A stretch of 64,000 nucleotides of DNA from an uncultured Actinomycetes bacterium (GTDB lineage Bacteria; Actinomycetota; Coriobacteriia; Coriobacteriales; Atopobiaceae), in assembly GCA_900314645.1 (NCBI GenBank), contig OMWB01000003.1:1-64000 (forward strand), written 5' to 3'. Under the pieces are notes generated by a model, which saw only the letters and a list, made by a program, of their open reading frames with translations, had not been told where the DNA came from and did not search any database. Position 1 is the stretch's first letter. Every line of letters begins with the position of its first letter. Of this stretch, positions 48,672 through 56,751 are shown piece after piece. Both the position numbers and the translations under genes were made by a program.

Positions 48672-49703
48672 GTGTCGTGTCCCCGTAGGGATTTCATGCA
48701 AGGGTTGGGCTTTGCGCTTGGTATGCTGGGCTTGGCCGCCTGCGGCGGTACCGCCGCAAAGGAGGAATCGGCTGCCGCTGAGCAGCCCGCTGAAACTGAG
48801 GAGGCACCAGTGGAAACCGCAGCAGCGCAGGGTATCAGCTCACCAATCCTGACCGAGCTTGCCTATCGCACCTACCAAATCAGCGAGTATGGTATGGACT
48901 CCCTCTTCTGGATTGAGGGTGACGACAAAGCCATCTTGCTTGACACCGGCACTGGCACCTTCGATGTCCCGGGCTTCATTGCTGCTAACTTTGGTGATAA
49001 GCCCTACGACGTGGTGCTTACCCACGGTCATGTGGATCATGCGGGTGGCATGTTCCAGTTTGATAAGGTCTACCTGCATGAGGTTGACTATGAGCTTGCG
49101 TTGGGCAACACCGTCGACGAGCGCAAGGGCTACGTGGAGATGATGATTGGTAATTCCATGGGTCTCTATGCGCTGTCACCCGACATGGTCATCGGCGGCG
49201 AGGACACGCATGCCGATGCGCCAGAGTTCCTGCCGCTCAACGAGGGCGACGTGTTTGATCTGGGTGGACGCAAGCTTGAGGTTTACTTTACGCCGGGCCA
49301 CACCGCTGGTAGCTGCTCGTTCCTTGATCGGGAGAACCGCATTCTCTTCTCTGGCGATGCCTGCAACCAGAATACCCTGCTGACCCCGTTTGGCGGTGCT
49401 GGCGAGGACGAGGTCTCCGCCGATCAGTGCATCAGCGGCCTCAAGGCGAGCGCCGAAAAGATGCTCTCACTGCAGGATGCTTTCGACCGCAACATCAACG
49501 GTCATGTGGGCTGGGGTCCGTACCTTTCATTTACTTCCCAGAGCCCACTCGTGATTCCCGAGTGTGTCCAGCTTTGCCAGGACATTCTTGATGGCAAGGT
49601 TGTGGGCTCGGAGCAGCCTGGTATGGGCGGCGTGATGAACCTTGTGGCGCAATCTGAGACTGGAGCAATGCAGATTCAGTACATGGACTGGCAGGTCAAG
49701 TAA
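48672..49703 (+). CDS. metallo-beta-lactamase-fold lipoprotein
   Basis: A 343-residue secreted hydrolase. It begins with a twin-arginine-like RRDF (residues 5-8), a hydrophobic stretch and the lipobox LAAC (C24). After an acidic linker the MBL domain holds THGHVDHAGG (H118, H120, D122, H123), GHTAGSC and FSGDAC motifs for a di-metal site. The substrate is unknown. The GTG start at 48672 lacks a clear ribosome-binding site; ATG 48696 is possible but would cut the signal peptide. The 5' end abuts the junction with the SDR pseudogene, so promoter and start may have been altered. Confidence 0.85.
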   Translation: MSCPRRDFMQGLGFALGMLGLAACGGTAAKEESAAAEQPAETEEAPVETAAAQGISSPILTELAYRTYQISEYGMDSLFWIEGDDKAILLDTGTGTFDVPGFIAANFGDKPYDVVLTHGHVDHAGGMFQFDKVYLHEVDYELALGNTVDERKGYVEMMIGNSMGLYALSPDMVIGGEDTHADAPEFLPLNEGDVFDLGGRKLEVYFTPGHTAGSCSFLDRENRILFSGDACNQNTLLTPFGGAGEDEVSADQCISGLKASAEKMLSLQDAFDRNINGHVGWGPYLSFTSQSPLVIPECVQLCQDILDGKVVGSEQPGMGGVMNLVAQSETGAMQIQYMDWQVK

Positions 49704-49735
49704 GCTAAACAATTAGAGCTTTTAGCGGCTGTTTC

Positions 49736-49772
49736 CGCGTGCGGGCAGGGGATCGTCTCCTGCCCGCACGCG
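49736..49772 (+). terminator. intrinsic terminator after the MBL lipoprotein
   Basis: CGCGTGCGGGCAGG (49736-49749) pairs perfectly with CCTGCCCGCACGCG (49759-49772) and is followed by TTTAA. It lies 33 bp after the stop codon. The rest of 49704-49975 (272 bp) holds no gene I can support; the last 100 bp should contain the promoter of the small peptide gene. Confidence 0.8.
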
Positions 49773-49975
49773 TTTAACCGAGGTTGGAAGCAATTGTGGC
49801 AATCTCTCAACTCAGGCGCCTATAGGTGAAGAAGCATGCAGTGGCTGACGCGATGTGAGGCAGAAGAGAAGATGTGGCGAAAAAGAATACAAGTTGCTCT
49901 ATTATTGAGACAGAACGTCCTGTGATGCATATAAGTAAGCGTAAGGCAAGCGGGCACAAACGAAAGGAAGCAATC

Positions 49976-50203
49976 ATGGCAGAGAACGAGTTCACCGGTA
50001 CCGAGATCCCCGAGGATCTCCTTCAAGCCATCGCCGGCGGCATGACCGAGCTGGAGAAGTTCAACATCGATTCGTTCGTCTACTCCTGGAAGAAGTCCGG
50101 CATGACCCTCGAGCAGGTCCTCGGCAAGTTCTCCTTCCTCGAGGGAAACGAGAATGCCGACGAGTATTTCGACTACATCATCAAGTACTACAACTCCATC
50201 TAG
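49976..50203 (+). CDS. small peptide with double-glycine leader
   Basis: A 75-residue peptide after AAAGGAAG. Residues 1-22 (TGTEIPEDLLQAIAGG) form a textbook double-glycine leader: acidic, amphipathic, ending GG. The 53-residue remainder is acidic-aromatic, has no cysteine and few Ser/Thr, and ends DEYFDYIIKYYNSI. It could be a bacteriocin, pheromone or modified peptide precursor exported by a C39-peptidase ABC transporter, but none with that domain is here. A terminator follows, and an ABC exporter remnant and an intact exporter lie downstream. No modification enzyme is adjacent. Confidence 0.72.
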   Translation: MAENEFTGTEIPEDLLQAIAGGMTELEKFNIDSFVYSWKKSGMTLEQVLGKFSFLEGNENADEYFDYIIKYYNSI

Positions 50204-50230
50204 TTCTAGGCTTCGACGGAGTACGGCAGC

Positions 50231-50256
50231 AAGCGCTCGCAGCAATGCGGGCGCTT
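50231..50256 (+). terminator. intrinsic terminator after the leader-peptide gene
   Basis: AAGCGCTCGC (50231-50240) pairs with GCGGGCGCTT (50247-50256), with one G-T pair and a 6-nt loop, followed by TTCT. It ends the peptide transcript alone, so the peptide is expressed as a single-gene unit. Confidence 0.8.
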
Positions 50257-50283
50257 TTCTATGCGGATCCAGCTGGTTCGCGT

Positions 50284-50526
50284 CTACTCCGCTTCGAGGA
50301 AGGCGCCGGTCTGGCGGTCCCAGAGGGACTCGTAGGTGCCGCCTGCCCGGCTGAGCTCGGCGTGCGTGCCGTCCTCCACGATGCGGCCCTCCTGCATGTT
50401 GCGGTCCACCAACGGTCCCCGATCGGTCCACCAGGCCCGTAGCGGCACACCGCGGAATCGGTGGGCGACAGTCCACCTGCCGGGCATGTTGGTGGACTGC
50501 ACCGTCCTGCGAATCAGGCGCCGCAC
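50284..50526 (-). pseudogene. truncated 3' end of an ABC exporter gene
   Basis: The last roughly 40 codons (RIVEDGTHAELSRAGGTYESLWDRQTGAFLEAE) match the C-terminus of the ABC exporter at 52107-53912. By eye the DNA differs at about 6 of the first 93 bases. Upstream, homology falls off within VAHRF, and the ATPase domain and membrane part are gone. This suggests a tandem exporter pair of which this copy was truncated. The bases to 50794 hold no recognisable gene, only a short unassigned patch and the repeats upstream of the next ATPase. Confidence 0.75.
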
Positions 50527-50705
50527 TGTGCGAACGAAGCGGCATTAGATTGAGGTGCCGATGCCGGTTGTTCTTGACCGGGATAGGGTGCGCATGGCAT
50601 TTCAGGTAGGCCCCATCGGACTTCTGGTGCTTGGCTGCCGATGATCTTCTCGGATTTCTTCCTCAAGCTGATGTATGTGAAAGAGGGCAAAAACAGAGTT
50701 ACGTG

Positions 50706-50761
50706 ATTTGGTAAGATAAAATAGCTGCAAATGGTAAATCAGTATTACCACAAATGGTAAA
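50706..50761. promoter_or_regulatory. GGTAA direct repeats at 23-bp spacing upstream of the ATPase
   Basis: GGTAA occurs at 50710, 50733 and 50756, exactly 23 bp apart. The last two are part of the identical 11-mer CAAATGGTAAA (50728-50738 and 50751-50761); the first is degenerate. An inverted TTACC lies between at 50745. The arrangement is an operator candidate for the ATPase gene that starts at 50795. Confidence 0.65.
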
Positions 50762-50794
50762 GTACCGAGCATAACGGGCTAGAGGAGACTTGCC

Positions 50795-52051
50795 ATGGAA
50801 TACCTGCCGAGAGTCGCGGACGTGCTGCTGCAAGAGAAGCTGTCCCACGCAGGTGCGGTCTGCATACGCGGCCCAAAGTGGTGCGGGAAGACCTCGACCG
50901 CCCTTCAGAGGGCAAAGAGCGCACTCTTTCTGCAGGATCCCGATACCCGCGCGAACAACCTCAGGCTGGCGGTCGAGAAGCCCTCGCTGCTGCTCAGGGG
51001 CGAGCGTCCCAGGCTGCTGGACGAGTGGCAGGATGCGCCTCAGCTCTGGGACGCGGTGCGCTTTGCGGTGGACCGTGCTGGGGAGCTGGGGCTCTTCCTG
51101 CTCACGGGCTCGTCCACGCCCGGGAAGGACCCGATGCACTCCGGGGCGGGGAGGTTCAGCTTCCTCGACATGCGCACCATGTCTCTCTCTGAGTCGGGAG
51201 ACTCGACCGGAGAGGTCAGGCTCGGCGACCTGTTTGACGGGGAGCGCGAGCCGGAGGGCTACTCGGAAGTCGACATCGAGAGTATTGCGTATCTCGTGTG
51301 TCACGGCGGCTGGCCGCAGATAGCCGGCAGAAAAGACGCTGGCGCGCTCGAGGTGGCCCACGACTACGTGGGCGTCATAGCCGAAGAGGACATCTCGAGG
51401 GTCGATGGGGTGCAGAGGAGCGCCGACTACGCCCGCCTCCTCATGGCCGAGTACGCGCGTTGCACCTCGACGATGGCGAGCATGAACTCCATCAGGGCGA
51501 ACGTCGCTCACCACGGGAGGGAGGTGTCGAGGCCGACGATGGAGGCCTATGCTGCGGCGCTGAGAAGGCTCTACGTGCTGGAGGACCTCCCGTCCTGGTT
51601 CCCCTCCCTGCGGGCGAAGTCACGCATAACGAGTACGCCTGGCCGCTTTATGGCCGACCCGTCGATTGCCGCCGCGTCCCTCGAGGCCGACCCGTCCCAG
51701 CTCCTGAACGACCTCTCAACGCTCGGGGTGCTTTTCGAGTCTCTGTGCGTGCGCGACCTGAGGGTGTACGCGGAGGCGCTGGGCGGCAGGCTGTACCGCT
51801 ACCACGACAGCACCGGGCTCGAAGCAGACGCCGTCATCGTGCTGCGCGGTGGGCGCTACGCGCTCGTCGAGGTGAAGCTCGGCGCATCCGAGGTGGACGA
51901 CGGGGCAAAGAGCCTGCACGCGGTGAGCGAAAAGATCGACCAGGGCGTCATGGGTGCCCCCTCGTTCTGTGCTGTCGTCACGCCGGGCGGCTATGCCTAC
52001 AGGAGATCGGACGGCATCCTCGTCCTGCCAATCAGCTGCCTGAAGCCGTAA
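50795..52051 (+). CDS. AAA ATPase with C-terminal DUF4143 nuclease-fold domain
   Basis: A 418-residue protein of the AAA_14/DUF4143 family: Walker A GPKWCGKT (26-33), Walker B RLLDEWQ (D76, E77), a middle helical region, and a C-terminal DUF4143-like domain with D345 and EVK (E359, K361) in the PD-(D/E)XK spacing. Family function is unknown. GAGGAG precedes the ATG. Many arginine codons are AGG or AGA, unlike the CGC/CGT of most neighbours, pointing to foreign origin. It lies, on the opposite strand, between the truncated and intact copies of an ABC exporter 3' end. Confidence 0.87.
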   Translation: MEYLPRVADVLLQEKLSHAGAVCIRGPKWCGKTSTALQRAKSALFLQDPDTRANNLRLAVEKPSLLLRGERPRLLDEWQDAPQLWDAVRFAVDRAGELGLFLLTGSSTPGKDPMHSGAGRFSFLDMRTMSLSESGDSTGEVRLGDLFDGEREPEGYSEVDIESIAYLVCHGGWPQIAGRKDAGALEVAHDYVGVIAEEDISRVDGVQRSADYARLLMAEYARCTSTMASMNSIRANVAHHGREVSRPTMEAYAAALRRLYVLEDLPSWFPSLRAKSRITSTPGRFMADPSIAAASLEADPSQLLNDLSTLGVLFESLCVRDLRVYAEALGGRLYRYHDSTGLEADAVIVLRGGRYALVEVKLGASEVDDGAKSLHAVSEKIDQGVMGAPSFCAVVTPGGYAYRRSDGILVLPISCLKP

Positions 52052-52106
52052 GACGACCTATACCCATACCACCTGCGTCTTCGATCGTGACAAAACCTCG
52101 CGACGC

Positions 52107-53912
52107 TCACTCCGCCTCGAGGAAGGCGCCGGTCTGGCGGTCCCAGAGGCTCTCGTAGGTGCCGCCGGCCTGGCTGAGCTCGGCGTGCGTGCCGTCCTCG
52201 ACGATGGCGCCGTCCTCCAGGACCACGATGCGGTCGAGGGCGGCCACGGTTGAGAGGCGGTGGGCCACCACGATCGACGTGCGGTCGCGCATGAGGTTCT
52301 CGAGCGCGCCCTGCACGAGCGCCTCGGACTCGCTGTCGAGGGCGCTCGTGGCCTCGTCGAGCACCAGGATCGGGCAGTCGGCCAGGATGGCCCTCGCGAT
52401 GGCCACGCGCTGGCGCTGGCCGCCGGAGAGCTTCACGCCGCGCTCCCCGACCATGGTGTCGAGCCCCTTGGGAAGGCGGTCCACGAACTCGAGCGCGTTG
52501 GCCAGGCGCGCGGCCTCGCGTATCTCCTCGTCGGTGGCGTCGGGCCTGCCGTAGGCGATGTTCTCGCGGATGCTCCGGTGGAAGAGCAGCGCCTCCTGCG
52601 GCACGTAGGCGACCTGCCGGCGCAGGCTCTGCTGCGCGCACGCGCTGATGTCCTGCCCGTCCACGTAGATGCGCCCCTCCTGCACGTCGGAGAGGCGGAG
52701 CAGCAGCTTGGTGAGCGTGGTCTTGCCCGACCCCGACCGTCCCACCAGGCCCACGCGCTGCCCCGCCGGGACGCGCAGCGTCAGGTCGCGGAACACGTAG
52801 TCGCCCTCGGCGGCGTCCTCGTAGCGGAAGGCCAGGCGCTCGAAGTCCACCGCGCCCTCCGTCACCTGCAGCTCCGGCGCCCCCGGCGCGTCCTCCACCA
52901 GGCGCGGCTCGTCCAGGACCTTGGTCATCTCGGCCGCGTCGCCCACGGCGCGGTTCATGCGCGCCATCATCGAGTTGATGTAGTTGAACCGCATGCTCAG
53001 GTTGTAGGTGTAGGTGAACATCATGACAAGCGTGCCCGCGCTGATGCCGTACCATGCATTGCCACCCACCACAAAGATGCTGGTCACGAACATGATGAAC
53101 GTGATGAGCGTGCTCGTCATGGCTCCGCGACGCATCATGGCGTTCATGCTTACGCGCTCTGCCGCCATGGCCTCTCGGTCCGCTGCATCAAAGAGCTCCC
53201 GCTCGTAGTCCTCTCGTCCGCAGGTCTTGACGGCCAGGATGTTAGTGACGGCATCCGAAAGCACGCCCGAGAGCTTGCTCTGCGCAGCGCTTGTTGCTGC
53301 AGAGAGCGGGAGAATGCGCTGGTACATGGTGTAGGCAACCACCACATACACCGTCAACATCACAAAGAGGATGCACACGAAGAGCGGGCTCGCCGGCCAG
53401 AGCAGCACGATGGTGCACACGATGGACGCCAGCGTTGGGATGAGCGAGTACACCACCACGTCAACAAGTCCCACGTAGCCACCCATGAAGCGTGAAGTCT
53501 GACTTACCAGGCTTCCGCCAAAGCGACTCGTATGGAACGTCATGGACTGGTTGGAGAGCGTATCAAAGCAGAGCCGTGCAAGGTGGTAGTTGCCGTTCAT
53601 CTCAAGCTGCATGACCGACCAGTCTTGCAGCTTGGAGCACGTCTGGCCCACCGCATTCACCACCAGCAAGGCAATGACGTACGGGGCGAACACCGAGAAG
53701 ACCTGTGCCGCGGGTACCGCCTCAGCTGAGATGCGGTCCACGATGCGGCTCATGACGTACGTGTTGGCATAGTTGAGCAGCGCTGTGTAGGCAACGCTCG
53801 TGAACACAGCCATGAAGGCTGCGAACGGGCGCTTCTTTGTCACCCACCAGAACCAGTGCAGGGTACGACGAATAAGCTTTGGGTCACGCGGTGCGGTAGA
53901 GCGCTGTGCCAT
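52107..53912 (-). CDS. ABC-type exporter, permease fused to ATP-binding domain
   Basis: A 601-residue half-transporter. The N-terminal six-helix membrane domain covers about 1-310 and the ATP-binding domain has GRSGSGKTTLTKLLLRL (about 385), LSGGQRQRVAIARAIL and CPILVLDEATSALDSESE. There is no C39 peptidase domain. It probably exports lipids, drugs or peptides as a homodimer, or once as a heterodimer with the truncated copy. The ATP-binding half is much more GC-rich than the membrane half (about 77% versus 52-58% in sampled 60-bp lines), suggesting a recombined, mosaic gene. Confidence 0.93.
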   Translation of the reverse strand: MAQRSTAPRDPKLIRRTLHWFWWVTKKRPFAAFMAVFTSVAYTALLNYANTYVMSRIVDRISAEAVPAAQVFSVFAPYVIALLVVNAVGQTCSKLQDWSVMQLEMNGNYHLARLCFDTLSNQSMTFHTSRFGGSLVSQTSRFMGGYVGLVDVVVYSLIPTLASIVCTIVLLWPASPLFVCILFVMLTVYVVVAYTMYQRILPLSAATSAAQSKLSGVLSDAVTNILAVKTCGREDYERELFDAADREAMAAERVSMNAMMRRGAMTSTLITFIMFVTSIFVVGGNAWYGISAGTLVMMFTYTYNLSMRFNYINSMMARMNRAVGDAAEMTKVLDEPRLVEDAPGAPELQVTEGAVDFERLAFRYEDAAEGDYVFRDLTLRVPAGQRVGLVGRSGSGKTTLTKLLLRLSDVQEGRIYVDGQDISACAQQSLRRQVAYVPQEALLFHRSIRENIAYGRPDATDEEIREAARLANALEFVDRLPKGLDTMVGERGVKLSGGQRQRVAIARAILADCPILVLDEATSALDSESEALVQGALENLMRDRTSIVVAHRLSTVAALDRIVVLEDGAIVEDGTHAELSQAGGTYESLWDRQTGAFLEAE

Positions 53913-53997
53913 GGGTCTCCTTCCAGGTTGCCAGCGCTCACCATTGTGGCACGAAAGCCCTCTTCAGTTTTGGAGTGTCGATCCTTGTCCAGCTTTC

Positions 53998-55518
53998 CTA
54001 CTCCGGGCACCTCATGCTGATGTTGCTGAACTCGGCATTGCACCCATCGGCAAAGACACCAATATGCGCGCCATCAATTGAATGGGCGATGCGGGAGCTC
54101 AGGGCCTTCACGTCGTCGACGTACATGATCACGATCTCGTTCTCGCAGACCAGCTTCACGTGATGGGTCGAGCTCTGGGAGAAGTCAAAGAGCGTGAACA
54201 TCGCGGGGTCGAACTCCCTGATTTGGTCGATGTAGTAGCCCTCGTAGTGCAGCATGCCCGTGCGTGCGTCCAAGCAAAGCTCGGTCCACGTCTCGTCTGC
54301 CTCGCTGCCACCGAATGAGAAGCCGGCGCATCCGCCCTCATCAAAGGTCACGTCACACTCGAGCATCATGGTAGCCGGACGCGTTCCCATGTCAGCAAGC
54401 GCGTAAGAGTCCGCGCTCGCCTTGAGGGTAATGGTGTTGTCCTTCACCTTGACGTCCCCTTCCTTCTTCACTGCGCGGAACGGCTGCTCCTGGGTGAAGT
54501 AGTTGGCAAACGTCTCGGGCTCGCGCACGCCAAGGGTGTCGTCGTCGTGATGGACCAGCTGATGGTTGAGGAGATTGCCAGCCCACTGATAGATGGCCGA
54601 ATCCGAGGTCAGGCCAGCGCGGCCAACCCATCCGCAGAGGTAGCGCACCCCGTTGAGCTCCGCGGTCTTGGCCGCGTAGAACACAAAGTTGTTGCCGTCC
54701 AGTACGTTGTAACGCGGCGCCTTGAAGGGGCCATTCATGGAGTCGCCCATGGCGTAGTAGGTCACGCAGTCCCAGCTATAGGTGAGGTACCACTTGTCAC
54801 CCATCTGGAAGAGGTCGGGGCATTCAAGCATGTACTGATCCATGGGGGCGAAGAGGGGGTCGGTCAGCTCCCAGTTCTTGAGGTCGGTAGAGGTGAACTT
54901 GGCTACGACGCCACCCTGCGTGTTACTGCGCGCAGCGATGAGCATCCAGTAGCACCCCTCTTCCTCAACCCAAAACACCTCGGGATCGCGGAAGTCATCC
55001 TTCGAATAGCCCTCGGGGGCGTAGAACGTGTCTTCCGGCACCTTCGTCCACGTCTCGCGATCGGTGCTGGTGGCATGCATTACGCATTCCTTGCCCTTGC
55101 CATTGTTGCCCGTGTCGTTGTGACCGGTGTAGAAGAAGTGGTACAGACCGTCTTGCCCCTTGAGGACCGACCCTGTTCCGATTGCGGGGTCGGGGTCCGA
55201 TAGCAGGCCAAAGTTCATGACCATGCCGTGGTCCTCGTATCCGCAGAGGTCCTTGGTCGAGTACTTGTAGATGGGGTGGTAGCCCTGGCCGTTGTGGTCG
55301 GTCTCATACAGGTAGTAGAGCTCCAGCTCGCCCTCGTCGGTCACGTAGGGCATGGTGTCGCCCACATAGCCGCCGTCAGGAGCAGGGAAGAGCCGATACT
55401 CGACGGGCTCATAGGGATCGTCGGGCAGGGTCTTCGGTGCCCCACAGGCTCCGAGGGTCAACAGTGCCGCAAAGATGGCAATCAGTGCAAACCAAGTGGC
55501 TACTCTTTTGCGTTCCAT
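53998..55518 (-). CDS. glycoside hydrolase family 32-like lipoprotein
   Basis: A 506-residue secreted enzyme: lipobox LGAC (C25), then a five-blade propeller with D54 (GDTMPYV, nucleophile position), RDP (R177-P179) and EC (E232-C233 in LECPDLF) of GH32, followed by a C-terminal beta-sandwich (about 375-506). GH32 enzymes split sucrose, levan or inulin-type fructans. As a lipoprotein it would act on the cell surface. No fructose transporter or regulator is adjacent, and the exact substrate is open. It is read toward the ABC exporter. Confidence 0.88.
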   Translation of the reverse strand: MERKRVATWFALIAIFAALLTLGACGAPKTLPDDPYEPVEYRLFPAPDGGYVGDTMPYVTDEGELELYYLYETDHNGQGYHPIYKYSTKDLCGYEDHGMVMNFGLLSDPDPAIGTGSVLKGQDGLYHFFYTGHNDTGNNGKGKECVMHATSTDRETWTKVPEDTFYAPEGYSKDDFRDPEVFWVEEEGCYWMLIAARSNTQGGVVAKFTSTDLKNWELTDPLFAPMDQYMLECPDLFQMGDKWYLTYSWDCVTYYAMGDSMNGPFKAPRYNVLDGNNFVFYAAKTAELNGVRYLCGWVGRAGLTSDSAIYQWAGNLLNHQLVHHDDDTLGVREPETFANYFTQEQPFRAVKKEGDVKVKDNTITLKASADSYALADMGTRPATMMLECDVTFDEGGCAGFSFGGSEADETWTELCLDARTGMLHYEGYYIDQIREFDPAMFTLFDFSQSSTHHVKLVCENEIVIMYVDDVKALSSRIAHSIDGAHIGVFADGCNAEFSNISMRCPE

Positions 55519-55641
55519 AGCTCTGGCCCTTTCTCAGAGTTTTCATTTGCACCTTTATGATATGTATGAATATGTGTTTGACCACTTGCAAATGCCTAAT
55601 TTCAGGTAGGTGGTTGTCGGGACGCTGTCGGTATCGCACAG

Positions 55642-55681
55642 CGAAGGCCGGCCCATCCTCGTCAGGATGGGCCGGCCTTCG
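55642..55681. terminator. 18-bp perfect hairpin
   Basis: CGAAGGCCGGCCCATCCT (55642-55659) pairs without mismatch with the mirror sequence 55664-55681 around CGTC. It stands between the start of the GH32 gene (minus) and the 3' end of the SDR gene (minus), so it probably ends the SDR transcript. A short stretch (CCTTAG) follows instead of a T-run. Confidence 0.75.
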
Positions 55682-55715
55682 CCTTAGTCGATGCGACGGT
55701 GCCTGGGGGCTTGTC

Positions 55716-56552
55716 TTATGCGTCGAAGTCGGTGGTCTTGGATACTTCGGCCCACTTCTCGAGCTCCTCGAGGCGGGCGTTGAGGGCGCCGCGCACGGCC
55801 GTCAGGGCGTCGGAGCCCAGGTAGAGGCGAAGCGGGGTGTCGTCGGCCTCGATGGCCTTGATGATGGGGTAGCCGGCCTTCAGCGGGTCGCCCGGCTGCT
55901 TGCGGGCGTTGACGTTCTGGGCAACGGAGCGCAGGTGGGCGGTCTGGGCGTAGTCGCCCACAGTGTTGTCGGAGCCCTTGAGGGAGGTGTCGTAGAAGTG
56001 CGTACGGAAGGCGCCCGGCTCCACGATCATGGCCTTGATGCCCAGCGGAGCGACCTCGGCGCGCAGGCCTTCGGTCATGAGCTCGACGGCAGCCTTGGTG
56101 GCGGCGTAGTAGCCCGAGGCGGCACCGGTGCGCACCGCGCCGATGGAGCTAACGTTGACGATGGCGCCGTCGCGACGCTCGCGCATGGCGGGGAGCACCT
56201 TCTTGATCATGGCCACCATGCCGAAGAAGTTGGCGTCGAACATGGCTTGGACACCCGCGGGGTCCGCCTCCTCGACGGAGCTGCGGTAGCAGTAGCCCGC
56301 ATTGTTGACGAGCACGTCAACCTGACCGAACTTGGCAATGGCCGCGTCGTAGGCGGCGTCAATGGAGTCCTGCTGGGTCAGGTCGAGCGCCACGGCGAGG
56401 GCCGTCTCGGGGTAGTCGGCCACGATGCCCTCGACCTTTGCGGTGGTGCGGGCGGTCACGATGGCGTTGTCGCCCTTCTCCAGAACCGCGCGGGCGATGC
56501 CCTCGCCAATGCCGCCCTCGGAGCAACCAGTGATGAGCCACGTCTTCGCCAT
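55716..56552 (-). CDS. short-chain dehydrogenase/reductase
   Basis: A 278-residue classical SDR: WLITGCSEGGIGEGIARAVL (NAD(P) binding), VLVNNAGYC, the active-site Ser in IVNVSSIGAVRTGAASGYYAATKAAVE and the YxxxK motif (YYAATK). The substrate is unknown; the sequence resembles the retinol-dehydrogenase/oxidoreductase subgroup. AAGGGA precedes ATG 56552; the longer reading frame adds basic residues with no homology. Confidence 0.92.
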   Translation of the reverse strand: MAKTWLITGCSEGGIGEGIARAVLEKGDNAIVTARTTAKVEGIVADYPETALAVALDLTQQDSIDAAYDAAIAKFGQVDVLVNNAGYCYRSSVEEADPAGVQAMFDANFFGMVAMIKKVLPAMRERRDGAIVNVSSIGAVRTGAASGYYAATKAAVELMTEGLRAEVAPLGIKAMIVEPGAFRTHFYDTSLKGSDNTVGDYAQTAHLRSVAQNVNARKQPGDPLKAGYPIIKAIEADDTPLRLYLGSDALTAVRGALNARLEELEKWAEVSKTTDFDA

Positions 56553-56751
56553 GATGAGTCCCTTCTCTCGTGCGAGCGTCTTCGTTCGCCTTTTCCTTGA
56601 GTTCATTATGCGAGCGAAATGCCATCATGTACACTGCAAGGAAAGAAACCCAGCTTGCATCAGACGCAAGCTGATGTGTACGTCATGGCACGTAAGCAGC
56701 TGCGACGGTAGAGAGCCGTTGCGTAGTGTGGGAAGTTGAAGGCAGTTGTTG

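Noticed and set aside
50527-50705. A possible transposase remnant
   Set aside because: Short frames (such as one ending KHQKSDGAYLKCHAHPIPVKN) look faintly like a transposase tail, but there is no catalytic motif or terminal repeat.
51298-52158. A 286-codon Arg/Gly-rich plus-strand frame over the ATPase
   Set aside because: It is a shadow of the AGG-rich ATPase gene; the ATPase frame has Walker and nuclease motifs.
51997-53055. A 352-codon minus-strand frame over the exporter
   Set aside because: It is an alternate frame of the GC-rich ATP-binding domain with Arg/Gly/Ala-rich sequence.
55642-55681. Membership of this hairpin in the long inverted-repeat family
   Set aside because: Its arms are 18 bp, do not recur in the window and do not contain an inner dyad of the same kind, so an ordinary terminator explains it.
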